This document shows, in pieces, positions 1 to 7,152 of a DNA stretch of 7,525 nucleotides. The position numbers and the translations under genes were made by a program. The stretch is taken from assembly GCA_009908585.1 (NCBI GenBank), contig JAAAOZ010000374.1, forward strand, positions 1 through 7,525, written 5' to 3'. The first letter of the stretch is position 1. Each line of letters begins with the position of its first letter. The DNA is from Chloroflexota bacterium (lineage in GTDB: Bacteria; Chloroflexota; Anaerolineae; B4-G1; SLSP01). The notes beneath the pieces were generated by a model. That model was not told where the DNA came from. It saw nothing but the letters and a program-made list of their open reading frames with translations, and searched no databases.

Positions 1-1269
1 TTCCTCGCCTTCCTCCCGACTTTGTTGCTCTAGCATCTCGATGAATTGGAAGAATTGCGGGCTGAGGAGGCGGCGATTTTGTTCCAGAATCTGGTTGAGG
101 GCTTCGTCGGATTCGGCGACCATCAGACGGCGCAGGAGCACCATCTCCGGCGGCATCTGGCCTTCCATCACCTTGTTGACCACCTCCGCGACCGATTGCA
201 ATGCCTCGAATGCCTCTTGGTCTTTGTTGCGCTTGGCTTCGGCGAGATTGAGCTGGAGAATGTAGAAGAAAGCGTCATCTAGCTCCGAGAGATGGCTCTG
301 GGCCATTTTGAGCGGGTCTTCGGTTTCAACCAAGCTTTCCAGAAGTTTCGCCCGTTCGTTGAGAACCTGGCGGCTGGCCTCGGCCAAAGCTTCCCGCTGA
401 TCCAGAATCTTCCGGCGGAGTTGCTTGAGCCGCGCTTCCTCTTCACCTTCGGCCTCTTGGATGCGCTGGGTGAATGTCTGGAAGAAAGCGTAATCCATCA
501 ACTCCGCGCCCGATTGCACCAGCGCGTTGATGGTCTCGTCGTCGGGGGCCTTCTTCAGGGCGTCGATGAGGGTCTCGTGATTGGGGTCATCGAAAAAGCC
601 CTGGATGGCCTCTGATCGCTCGGCCAAGCGGCGACCGGCCTCACTTTCGCTGACCAGGAAATCATAGAGCTGTTCGATTTTCTCCATCTGCTCCGCGCCA
701 GCTTGGCTTCGAGAGACCATCTTAACGATGTAGTTGAGCATCCCGAAGAATTCCTCATCTAACAGTTCCTCGTTCTCGTCCAACAGCGCCTGCCACGCTT
801 CTTCATCCTCGGCCTGAAGCAACTTGTCGATAAGCTGGCGTTGCTGCTGGCTGCGCTCCATATCCTCTTCGGTGACGCCTTCTATCTCCAAGACCCGCTT
901 GATCATCGTTTCCAGGCTGAGGAAGGTCTCCGGCTGCAAGAGATAGCCCTTGCGCTCCTCCTGCGGCAGCGAATCCATCAGTTGCTGGGTGAGCTTGCCG
1001 GCGGCCTTTTGCCGTTGCACCTCGTTCTTGCCAACCTCGGCGGGTAGATAGAGCAGCGCTGCCTCTTTTTCGGGATCATGATAGACAAAGGGTAAATTCA
1101 GCGCGCCGCCCATACCACATGAGGGGCACATCGCTACATTGACTGCGCCTTGCAGCATGCGATTCTTGGCCTGCGGATCGGCGCGAACATCTAAAACCTG
1201 CGTGACCGGCGTCCGAAATTGATTGCCACATGATGGGCAGGTCACAGTTGCGTAAAATTGGGGTGCCAT
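1..1269 (-). CDS. CpXC-domain zinc-ribbon protein with helical repeats, C-terminus off window
   Basis: This frame is open without a stop from the ATG at 1269 to the left edge (423 codons), so the 3' end is missing. The N-terminus has two C-P-S-C knuckles (Cys11/Cys14 and Cys48/Cys51), the signature of the CpXC domain, a presumed zinc-binding domain of unknown function. The rest is acidic, mostly helical and charged. It carries four spaced copies of a loose motif, a Leu-rich helix followed by x-F-F and a hydrophobic residue, with the FF pairs at residues 174-175, 262-263, 334-335 and 406-407. Similar helical repeats occur, from memory, in CHAT- and TPR-type proteins of Chloroflexota and cyanobacteria. 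No signal peptide or membrane segment is seen, so it is probably cytoplasmic. The start is supported by AAGGAGA at 1283-1277, 7 nt before the ATG. It lies 388 nt after the kinase gene, so it is probably a separate transcription unit. No enzymatic role can be assigned. Confidence 0.9.
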   Translation of the reverse strand, partial: MAPQFYATVTCPSCGNQFRTPVTQVLDVRADPQAKNRMLQGAVNVAMCPSCGMGGALNLPFVYHDPEKEAALLYLPAEVGKNEVQRQKAAGKLTQQLMDSLPQEERKGYLLQPETFLSLETMIKRVLEIEGVTEEDMERSQQQRQLIDKLLQAEDEEAWQALLDENEELLDEEFFGMLNYIVKMVSRSQAGAEQMEKIEQLYDFLVSESEAGRRLAERSEAIQGFFDDPNHETLIDALKKAPDDETINALVQSGAELMDYAFFQTFTQRIQEAEGEEEARLKQLRRKILDQREALAEASRQVLNERAKLLESLVETEDPLKMAQSHLSELDDAFFYILQLNLAEAKRNKDQEAFEALQSVAEVVNKVMEGQMPPEMVLLRRLMVAESDEALNQILEQNRRLLSPQFFQFIEMLEQQSREEGEE

Positions 1270-1276
1270 TACGTTG

Positions 1277-1283
1277 TCTCCTT
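1277..1283 (-). promoter_or_regulatory. Ribosome binding site of the CpXC gene
   Basis: AAGGAGA on the minus strand lies 7 nt before the ATG at 1269. It is a near-consensus Shine-Dalgarno and fixes this start, which also places the first Cys knuckle at the expected position near the N-terminus. Confidence 0.8.
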
Positions 1284-1412
1284 CGTGAAATATTCGTTAG
1301 GTTTATATTTTCTCTCAGCCTTGCGAAGGTTACGCATTACTTTTGTCATGACGTTTTCTTCGATAGGCCAAAAGGCTTTTGTAACCGTTTAGGCCGTTCC
1401 AAGAAAATAAGT

Positions 1413-1459
1413 CTCCCAAAAACGGGGAGTTTTCAGTGGAAAAAACATCAGTTTGGGAG
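1413..1459. other. Competing stem arms, possible weak terminator or attenuator
   Basis: The arm CTCCCAAA (1413-1420) can pair fully with TTTGGGAG (1452-1459). Its first five bases can instead pair with GGGAG at 1425-1429, giving a 5-bp stem with a 7-nt loop. On the minus strand the shorter hairpin is followed by an imperfect T-rich run (ACTTATTTTC), as in a weak intrinsic terminator. The two structures exclude each other because they share one arm. It lies about 145 nt before the CpXC start and about 200 nt after the kinase stop, so it could end the operon or sit in a CpXC leader. The stems are short and chance is possible. Confidence 0.3.
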
Positions 1460-1491
1460 GTTTTAATTTCTGGAACTACCTTAGTCTAGTG

Positions 1492-1574
1492 AGGTGCAAC
1501 GCACTTTTGGGCTTGTCGTCAGGCATAGACTGCATGAGCCCGCACCCTTCCTTTTGTTCAAGTGCGTTGCACCT
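1492..1574. repeat. 15-bp perfect inverted repeat made of two GTGC-N3-GCAC palindromes
   Basis: AGGTGCAACGCACTT at 1492-1506 is the exact reverse complement of 1560-1574. The 53-nt interior is GC-mixed and has a further short stem (GGGCT 1509-1513 with AGCCC 1537-1541). Each arm is itself a dyad, GTGC-AAC-GCAC (1494-1504) and GTGC-GTT-GCAC (1562-1572), with centres 68 bp apart. The element could be a pair of operator sites, an interspersed palindromic repeat, or a small non-autonomous mobile element. I see no flanking target duplication and no typical poly-T run that would make it a terminator. Confidence 0.7.
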
Positions 1575-1657
1575 TGGTCTGCTCAGAAAACTAAACAGAT
1601 ACAGGCTTTTTACATCAGATCTCTTCTCGAATCTTCGCAAGGGGCACGTTCGTTAGG

Positions 1658-3322
1658 TTAAGAATCCTGCAGCGGCAGGTCGATGATCTGCTCCTCCTTG
1701 CCCCAGAGGGCGATTTGCGTCTCGCGGGGGAGGGCGACGTGGAACGTCGCCCCTTGGCCGGGGGTGCTGCGGACCCAGATTCGCCCCCCGTGCGCGCGAA
1801 CGATGGCGCGCGTGAGGTAGAGGCCCAGCCCGGTGCCGGAGACCGCACGCGTTTCCGGCCCTTCCACGCGGTAGAAGTGTTCGAAGATACGCTCCTGCTC
1901 CTCCAGCGGGATGCCGACGCCCTCATCGCTGACGGAGATCTTCACCTCCGCCGGATCGGCCTTGCCCCGGATGATGATCTCCCCGCCGCGCGGCGAGTAT
2001 TTGATGGCGTTGGAGACCAGGTTATCCAACACCTGCTCAAGTCGCTGCGGATCGCCGCGAATCGCGGGGAAGTTGCGTGGAAAGTCCAGGTGTAACTCGT
2101 GCTTCGCGGTGCGAGGTTGGTAGCGTTCCACGACCTGCCGCGCGATGTCAGAGAGATCCACATCTTCCACTTGACGGAAACTTAATCCGCCGGCCTGAAG
2201 TTGCGAGACATCTAGCAAATCATCCACCAGGCGCGCCAGACGATCAGCCTCCTCGATGATGGCCGAGGACAATTCGGTCATCATCTCCGGCTGCTCCCAC
2301 GCTTCTGGTCGGCTCATCGTCTCCGCGTAGCCCTTGATGATGGCGACCGGCGTCTTCAGCTCGTGGGAGACCACGGAGATGAAGGTGTCTTTCAGTTGAT
2401 TGGCTTCCTGGAAGTGAGTGATGTCGCGCACGATGCCGATGATGTTGAGCAGATGGCCGCTGCGCGTCGTCAGCGGCGCGTAGGTGATGCCCACGGAGAC
2501 GGTGCTGCCGTTGCGACGCAGCAAATCGCCCTCGATGTAGAGCGATTGGCCCTCGCGCCGGGGCCATCCCTGCGACACTGCCTGCTCTAGTGTCAGATCT
2601 TGCAAGCGCGAGGGCGATTTCATCTCCGACGAGCGGCGTCGCGCCCAGGTGATGACCTCGTGGTGCTTCTTGCTCGTCGCGGCTTCGACGGGCCATCCCG
2701 TCAGCACGGTGAGCGCCCGATTAAAGCGCTCCAGCGTCAGATCCGAGCCGATCACCATGATACCATCCGCGCTGGCATCCAACAGGGCGTCCAGGCGGCG
2801 CCGTTCCGTATCTACAGATTCGTAGAGGCGCGCGTTGTTGACCGCGATCGCGGCGTAATCGGCGAAACTGGCCAAAATCTGCCGGTCATCCGAGGAGAAG
2901 CTGTGGCTGTGGGAGCGGAAGATGAAGATCACGCCCACGAATGCCTCATCCACTACCATCGGCAGCGAGACCACCTGCCGCAGGAGCAACCCCGTCTCAT
3001 CGGCGATTTCCTGGAGCTTTTCGGAGATGTGGGGGATTTGGAACTCCTCCACGGAGGAGACATCGGGCACCTCCTCGACCAGCGGCAGGAACGAATCGAC
3101 CAGGACGGGGGGCAGCCCGTAGCTCGCCCAAAAAGAGAACTCATGTTTCTCCTCCTGGTCGCGGAGCGCGATCAGGCCGAGTTGGCCTTGGAGCATATCG
3201 ACAGAGGCCTGAAGGATCATCCGTAGCACCGCGCGCAAATTCAGACGCGAGACGATGGCGCGCGTGATGCGCAGCAGATAATCCCGTTGTCGGATGCGGA
3301 AATCTAGCAGATCTAATGACAT
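1658..3322 (-). CDS. Soluble GAF-PAS sensor histidine kinase
   Basis: This 554-residue protein is a two-component sensor kinase that would autophosphorylate on His and pass phosphate to an Asp in a response regulator. The order is a GAF domain (about 15-165), a short linker helix, a PAS domain (about 174-303), the dimerisation/phosphoacceptor domain with H-box S-H-E-L-K-T-P (His320), and an HATPase domain. The HATPase shows an N-box with Asn438, a G1 box D-E-G-V-G (466-470), an F-box around F480/F483, and a G2 box G-T-G-L-G (496-500). All catalytic motifs look intact. There is no transmembrane segment or signal peptide, so it should sense a cytoplasmic signal; the ligand cannot be told. About 20 polar residues extend past the ATPase domain. 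The start has AAGG 5 nt upstream and lies 15 nt after the gene C stop, so it is the last gene of the operon. No response regulator is in the window. Confidence 0.95.
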   Translation of the reverse strand: MSLDLLDFRIRQRDYLLRITRAIVSRLNLRAVLRMILQASVDMLQGQLGLIALRDQEEKHEFSFWASYGLPPVLVDSFLPLVEEVPDVSSVEEFQIPHISEKLQEIADETGLLLRQVVSLPMVVDEAFVGVIFIFRSHSHSFSSDDRQILASFADYAAIAVNNARLYESVDTERRRLDALLDASADGIMVIGSDLTLERFNRALTVLTGWPVEAATSKKHHEVITWARRRSSEMKSPSRLQDLTLEQAVSQGWPRREGQSLYIEGDLLRRNGSTVSVGITYAPLTTRSGHLLNIIGIVRDITHFQEANQLKDTFISVVSHELKTPVAIIKGYAETMSRPEAWEQPEMMTELSSAIIEEADRLARLVDDLLDVSQLQAGGLSFRQVEDVDLSDIARQVVERYQPRTAKHELHLDFPRNFPAIRGDPQRLEQVLDNLVSNAIKYSPRGGEIIIRGKADPAEVKISVSDEGVGIPLEEQERIFEHFYRVEGPETRAVSGTGLGLYLTRAIVRAHGGRIWVRSTPGQGATFHVALPRETQIALWGKEEQIIDLPLQDS

Positions 3323-3337
3323 ACGCGCCTTACGTGA

Positions 3338-4900
3338 TCACGGTGCAAGAAAGGTGAACCCTTCGGCCAACTGGCGTGCTATGCGACTGGCGTAATGGGG
3401 GAAAATCCCCAGCCCCAGCACTGTTACAATTAACAAGATGATCATAAGGACGACAAGGGGGTCTTCTTTGAACCTGGGACGTCGTCGCTGTTTTGAAGGT
3501 GGCGGCGGCGTGACATCCGGTGGATAAACGGCATCTGGCGGATGCTGGGTATCCGTGAGTAGATTTTCGATGGCGCTGATCAAGCCCATCATCACGCCGG
3601 CGCTGCCTAACAGAGCAATGAATGCCTGGAGGAGGTTTTCATCCGCCAGGATGCGATAGAGGCCCCAGCGCGCCGTAAATCCCAGCGAGATGGGGAAGCC
3701 GGCCATCGCGATGCCGCCGACTACAAAGGCCAGCGCCCGCCACGGCGCCAGCCACGCGCCGCCCCGCATCGCTTCTGGTCGATCTTCGCCGCCGCCCAGT
3801 TGTCGCAGGCCGTCCAATCCCACGGCCATCAGCCCCATTGCCAAGGGCCGCGCGATCAACATCATCACCATCAACGTCAGCCCGGCCACTTGTTGCGTGC
3901 CTAGCGCGACGAACATCGCGCCGTTATCCACCAGCGTCGCGTAGCCCAACAGCCGGCCCAATCGGCGCTGAGAGGCGGCCAGCGCGCCGCCGACGCCCAT
4001 CATCAACAACCCGATGATCGTGAAGAGTGGCCCGAAGGCGGCCTGTTGGCTCAACCAGGTGTAGGATTCTAAGTAGGCCAGCAACATAAACCAGACCGTT
4101 CCCAGATTGATCGTGAAAAGGAACGTCACAACGGGCGGCGAGCCGTCCATCGCCACGGTGGAGATCCACGATTGGAATGGAAGGGCGCCTAACAAAATCG
4201 CGAACGAGATGCCCAACAACGCGGTCGAGGATTGCAGCAACCCCAGATCGTTGGGGAAGATGGCGAATAACTCCAGCAATAAGTGCGTGACCATCAGGCC
4301 GGGCAGCGCCAGGGTCATATACGAGATGTAGCGCAATCCGCCCTGCGTGCGCGGGCTGTATTGCGCCGGCGCGCTTGTGTCTGTGTCCTGCGTTTCTTTC
4401 GGCGGATGTTCTCCCTCGTCGGTTACGGGGAGGATGCGCCTGCGACGCGGTTCATGCAGCGGGAAGACGGCCAGCATTGCGGCCATCTCCACCAGCAGCG
4501 CCGCGTAGACGACCTGCTCCACCATCAGAGCGCCGGCCAGCAGCGCGACCATCATCAGCCCGAAGGGGAAGAAGTTGGAGCGCGGGATCAAGCGCCAGGC
4601 TAAGATGAACAAACCCGCCGCCGTGAAGAAGAGGAAGGCGATGGGCAGTCGGTCGACCGGCTCGACGACCAGGCCGCGTCCTAAGATGTACATTGGGCGA
4701 CCGAGCACCAGTTCGAAGGAGCGGTAGCTCACCGCGTCGTTGAGCGGTGCGAGGGCGACAACCACGCCGATGAACGCGGCGGTTAGCGCGACGAGCCACG
4801 CCTTGATCACCGATAGCAGGCGAATGGGCATCAGGAGCAGGGCGACCAGAGCTGCGCCCATCGGCAGGCCTAAGATCAGCAGGGGGCCAGGGAGAATCAC
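3338..4900 (-). CDS. NuoN/MrpD-like proton-conducting antiporter family membrane protein (gene C)
   Basis: With the GTG start at 4900 this is a 520-residue protein of about 14 membrane segments, the size and topology of complex I NuoM/NuoN and MrpD subunits. Family landmarks are visible: a Glu in the presumed fifth helix (L-L-V-E-M, Glu138), the P-F-Q-S-W segment (241-245) in place of the usual P-F-H-x-W, a Q-R-R-L-G-R-L-L-G-Y segment (311-320) in place of the usual Q-x-D-L-K-R-L-L-A-Y, and G-F-T-A-R (407-411) in place of G-F-x-x-K. The conserved lysines of helices 7, 8 and 12 thus seem lost or changed to Arg. There are two polar loops, at 150-190 and 449-480, the second proline-rich and basic. 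The frame extends upstream of the GTG, but there it only shadows gene B. The GTG is preferred because it overlaps the gene B stop (GTGA) and has GGAGG 6 nt ahead. A role in ion movement is likely but the partner complex is unknown. Confidence 0.85.
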   Translation of the reverse strand: MILPGPLLILGLPMGAALVALLLMPIRLLSVIKAWLVALTAAFIGVVVALAPLNDAVSYRSFELVLGRPMYILGRGLVVEPVDRLPIAFLFFTAAGLFILAWRLIPRSNFFPFGLMMVALLAGALMVEQVVYAALLVEMAAMLAVFPLHEPRRRRILPVTDEGEHPPKETQDTDTSAPAQYSPRTQGGLRYISYMTLALPGLMVTHLLLELFAIFPNDLGLLQSSTALLGISFAILLGALPFQSWISTVAMDGSPPVVTFLFTINLGTVWFMLLAYLESYTWLSQQAAFGPLFTIIGLLMMGVGGALAASQRRLGRLLGYATLVDNGAMFVALGTQQVAGLTLMVMMLIARPLAMGLMAVGLDGLRQLGGGEDRPEAMRGGAWLAPWRALAFVVGGIAMAGFPISLGFTARWGLYRILADENLLQAFIALLGSAGVMMGLISAIENLLTDTQHPPDAVYPPDVTPPPPSKQRRRPRFKEDPLVVLMIILLIVTVLGLGIFPHYASRIARQLAEGFTFLAP

Positions 4901-5541
4901 GTTGATCCTCCCCCCGAAGGCTCGTACACCTCGGCCACAGTCAGATAGGAGACGGCTAAGCCCACGAGCAGGGTGAGCATCACGAGGAGACCGGTGACCA
5001 ACAGACCGGGATCGCGCGCGGAGTAGAAGATGTCCAAGGCGGTCAGCAGGTTGATCACACCGACGCCCAACACACTCGCTTCTTGCTCCGCCGTGCCGAT
5101 GAAGAGGACGGCCAGTGCAGCTAAGAAGTAGCAGGCCAGGGCCAAATCGCTGGGGATGAAGGGCAGCGTGTACCTTTGAGCGCCCAAATAGGCGACCACG
5201 GTCATCGTGGTGAGCGATAGGATGCGAAACGAGACGTGCGAGGACCAGCGGAATTGAATCCCCTTGGCGATCGCTGTCTGTTCGCGGAAGCGCGCGCTGA
5301 TCAGGAAAGCGCCGGCCACGAGCCAGCCGACCAGAATCTTGAGCAACGCCATCTCCGGGCGCGATTCGAAGAGGCGCACGAAGATGATGCCGACAAAGAG
5401 ATATTGAGCTAACAGGAGCAAAAAGCGCAAGCGCCATTCGGAGATCAGATAGATCGCGGCGCCAGTCAGGAATATGCCCCACGCGGCCGGCGCCGAGGCC
5501 AAGGCCGAGGCTCGATTTAACCACGCAATAAAAGGACTCAT
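4897..5541 (-). CDS. Small polytopic membrane protein, possibly HyfE/NuoK-like (gene B)
   Basis: This is a 214-residue hydrophobic protein with about seven membrane segments (roughly 18-35, 38-56, 64-83, 104-120, 131-150, 155-174, 178-201). Its C-terminal half, E-A-S-V-L-G-V-G-V-I-N-L-L-T-A-L-D (154-170) followed by another helix, recalls the NuoK/MrpC/HyfE type of subunit. The length is close to HyfE (about 216 residues). The similarity is weak and I rely mainly on position between two antiporter-like genes. The start is the ATG at 5541, which overlaps the gene A stop by ATGA; an upstream in-frame ATG would add 16 residues inside gene A. No strong Shine-Dalgarno precedes it, so translation probably depends on coupling to gene A. 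Its stop overlaps the gene C start (GTGA). It could also be an unrelated lineage-specific membrane subunit. Confidence 0.85.
   Translation of the reverse strand: MSPFIAWLNRASALASAPAAWGIFLTGAAIYLISEWRLRFLLLLAQYLFVGIIFVRLFESRPEMALLKILVGWLVAGAFLISARFREQTAIAKGIQFRWSSHVSFRILSLTTMTVVAYLGAQRYTLPFIPSDLALACYFLAALAVLFIGTAEQEASVLGVGVINLLTALDIFYSARDPGLLVTGLLVMLTLLVGLAVSYLTVAEVYEPSGGGST
4907..4911 (-). promoter_or_regulatory. Ribosome binding site deciding the GTG start of gene C
   Basis: GGAGG on the minus strand lies 6 nt before the GTG at 4900-4898, inside the last codons of gene B. It favours this start over the first internal Met (residue 14) and over the much longer upstream-open frame. Confidence 0.75.
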
Positions 5542-7139
5542 CGGCTTACAATCACCAGCAAGGTCAATAACAAGATCAATAACGACCACAACACCGCGCC
5601 GCTGCCCTCGATCACCTCAACCGTGATACGCAAAACTGCCAACAGGTGATCCGCGCCGCGCCACATCGATTGATAGAGCCACTGGAGGTTGAGGATTTCC
5701 AGGAACGGTTCGCCATAGTGCAACCACTCGCGCGTGACGGTCCCCCATCGCAATAGGAGGACGCTGCTGAGCAGGGTGCTCATTCCCAGGCCCAATCCCA
5801 GCCAAGAGGCGCCCGCGCGCATAAGCTCGGCCTCATTATGATCAGGGCTTACGTCCGCCAATGAAACCGGGCTGCGAAATGCTGTGATGACCAACACGGT
5901 TAGCATCAACCCCGTGCCGATTAAAAAGCTCACGCGGCGCCACATCTGGGGGAAGGCGGGATCGCCCAGGGCGGGACGTCGGATGCCGCGCAAGAGGCTG
6001 GCGAAGACAAGCGTGCTGCCCACAATGGCCAAGATCGCGCCTAGCCACGGCATCGTCGCCAGTAAAGCGCGATGGAGCGTCCCGACAGGGGAGGGCGGCG
6101 CGCCGACCAGAAAGAGCAGCGCGATCCACGCCGGCCACGACCAGGCGATAGCCTGCGGAGCGCGGCCGCGCATCAGCACCAGCAGCGTCCCGGCTGCGAT
6201 CCACGTCGCGACGCCGTGCAGCAGGAAGGCGGGCGCCCCCAAGAGGATCGCGCCGGTGACGATGGCGATCAGTAGCGCGTGGCCGGCCCACAGCATCGGG
6301 CGCTGTTTGCCCCGCGCACTCCATCCCATCAGCCCGCACCAGAAAAGCGAGAGCACACCCCACCACATCCCCCATCTAGGTAATGGTAGGACATTGGGCC
6401 GGGCCAGTAAGCGGTAGAGGAGTGCGATCCCTGGCATCGCGCCGATCGAATGGACCATGTCCAGCATACGTGATTCGCCCAATCGGCGGGGAAAGAGAAT
6501 ATGGAAGGGGTAGAATCCCACGCGGATGAGTGCGGCGCTCAGTAAGAGGGCCTCGATCGGGCGTGAGGTCTGCATCAGCCACCAAAGGGGGCTGTCGCCG
6601 CTTTGGCGGAGAAGCAGGGCGCTGCCCCACAGCAGCAGCGAGGAGAGGCCGTGGAGGGCTAAGCTGAAGGTGATCTGCTCGCCGTCCGCGCCGGCTATCA
6701 GGGCTGCGACGCCCCATACCAAGTCGAAGATGGCCCAGGCGGCCAGCGTGGTCATCAGCGTGCCCCCCGTCAGCGATTGCCACATCACGAGCAGCGCGAT
6801 GATCACCAAGGTGCCCGTCAGCGGCAGGGTGGGATGGCGTTCCGCGACCTCGATCCACGCCGCGCCGGTGAAGACGGCGGCCAGCACAACGCCCAGCCAC
6901 CACACCGCCGGGGTCATATCCAACAGAATTTGCTCGCCTAGGATATTCATTGGCGCCCACATAGAGACCACCCACCGGCCCGTCTGGGGCTGTAACGCCC
7001 AGAGGACGGTGACGATGGTCAGGCTGATGGCCGCCAGCGGCTTGCGTAGAACCCGCAGTCGGGGTATAAGTTCAATGCTCAAAAGCATCAAACTCCCGGC
7101 CAATCCAGTGTATAATAAGTAAGCGTAAGTATATGGCAT
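5538..7139 (-). CDS. NuoL/NuoM/HyfB-like proton-conducting membrane protein, divergent (gene A)
   Basis: This 533-residue protein has about 15 membrane segments and is the first gene of the operon. It resembles the antiporter-like subunits of complex I, Mrp antiporters and group-4 hydrogenases, but distantly. Landmarks are F-D-L-V-W-G (Asp139) where the family has a helix-5 Glu, R-V-G-F-Y-P-F-H (Arg206 to His213) where it has K-x-x-x-x-P-F-H, and V-H-S-I-G-A (229-234) matching the usual L-I-H-A-A-T. The A-R-G-K-Q-R-P-M-L-W-A-G-H stretch (275-287) aligns with D-L-K-R-x-L-A-Y. The C-terminus (466-515) has a W-L-Y-x-x-M-W-R-G-A-D-H-L amphipathic part before a final helix, as in NuoL/HyfB-type proteins. 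The ATG at 7139 has GGAG 5 nt upstream and a good promoter just before it. It overlaps gene B by 4 nt. The exact subunit type is uncertain; the family assignment is moderately safe. Confidence 0.85.
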   Translation of the reverse strand: MPYTYAYLLYTGLAGSLMLLSIELIPRLRVLRKPLAAISLTIVTVLWALQPQTGRWVVSMWAPMNILGEQILLDMTPAVWWLGVVLAAVFTGAAWIEVAERHPTLPLTGTLVIIALLVMWQSLTGGTLMTTLAAWAIFDLVWGVAALIAGADGEQITFSLALHGLSSLLLWGSALLLRQSGDSPLWWLMQTSRPIEALLLSAALIRVGFYPFHILFPRRLGESRMLDMVHSIGAMPGIALLYRLLARPNVLPLPRWGMWWGVLSLFWCGLMGWSARGKQRPMLWAGHALLIAIVTGAILLGAPAFLLHGVATWIAAGTLLVLMRGRAPQAIAWSWPAWIALLFLVGAPPSPVGTLHRALLATMPWLGAILAIVGSTLVFASLLRGIRRPALGDPAFPQMWRRVSFLIGTGLMLTVLVITAFRSPVSLADVSPDHNEAELMRAGASWLGLGLGMSTLLSSVLLLRWGTVTREWLHYGEPFLEILNLQWLYQSMWRGADHLLAVLRITVEVIEGSGAVLWSLLILLLTLLVIVSR

Positions 7140-7152
7140 CTAAACTCCAAAT

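Larger units (their letters stand above)
1270..1657. other. Intergenic region between the kinase and CpXC genes
   Basis: This 388-nt spacer is more AT-rich than its flanks. It should contain the end of the four-gene operon and the promoter of the CpXC gene. The plus-strand open frames here have no family resemblance and overlap the repeats, so I treat them as chance. An AT-rich stretch around 1295-1312 reads TATAAA on the minus strand and could be a -10 element for CpXC, but I see no convincing -35 partner. The separately listed inverted repeat and competing stems are the only structured parts I can support. Confidence 0.6.

Noticed and set aside
1355..1385. Hairpin AGGCC-AAAA-GGCTT followed by TTTG, terminator-like on the plus strand
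   Set aside because: There is no plus-strand gene to terminate, and on the minus strand the stem is not followed by a T-run.
1230..1656. Two plus-strand open frames in the kinase-CpXC spacer
   Set aside because: No family resemblance; one overlaps the CpXC N-terminus and the other contains the inverted repeat.
2600..3226. Plus-strand 208-codon open frame
   Set aside because: It lies antisense to the GAF-PAS part of the kinase and has no recognisable domain; a shadow of a high-GC gene.
4901..5524. N-terminal 208-residue extension of gene C's open frame
   Set aside because: It overlaps gene B almost entirely in another frame and reads as Arg/Gly-rich non-membrane sequence, while the GTG at 4900 has a ribosome binding site and the 4-nt overlap.
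5884..7122. Long plus-strand open frames opposite gene A
   Set aside because: They are antisense to a well-supported membrane protein, low in hydrophobic segments and rich in Ser/Arg/Pro, as expected for shadows.
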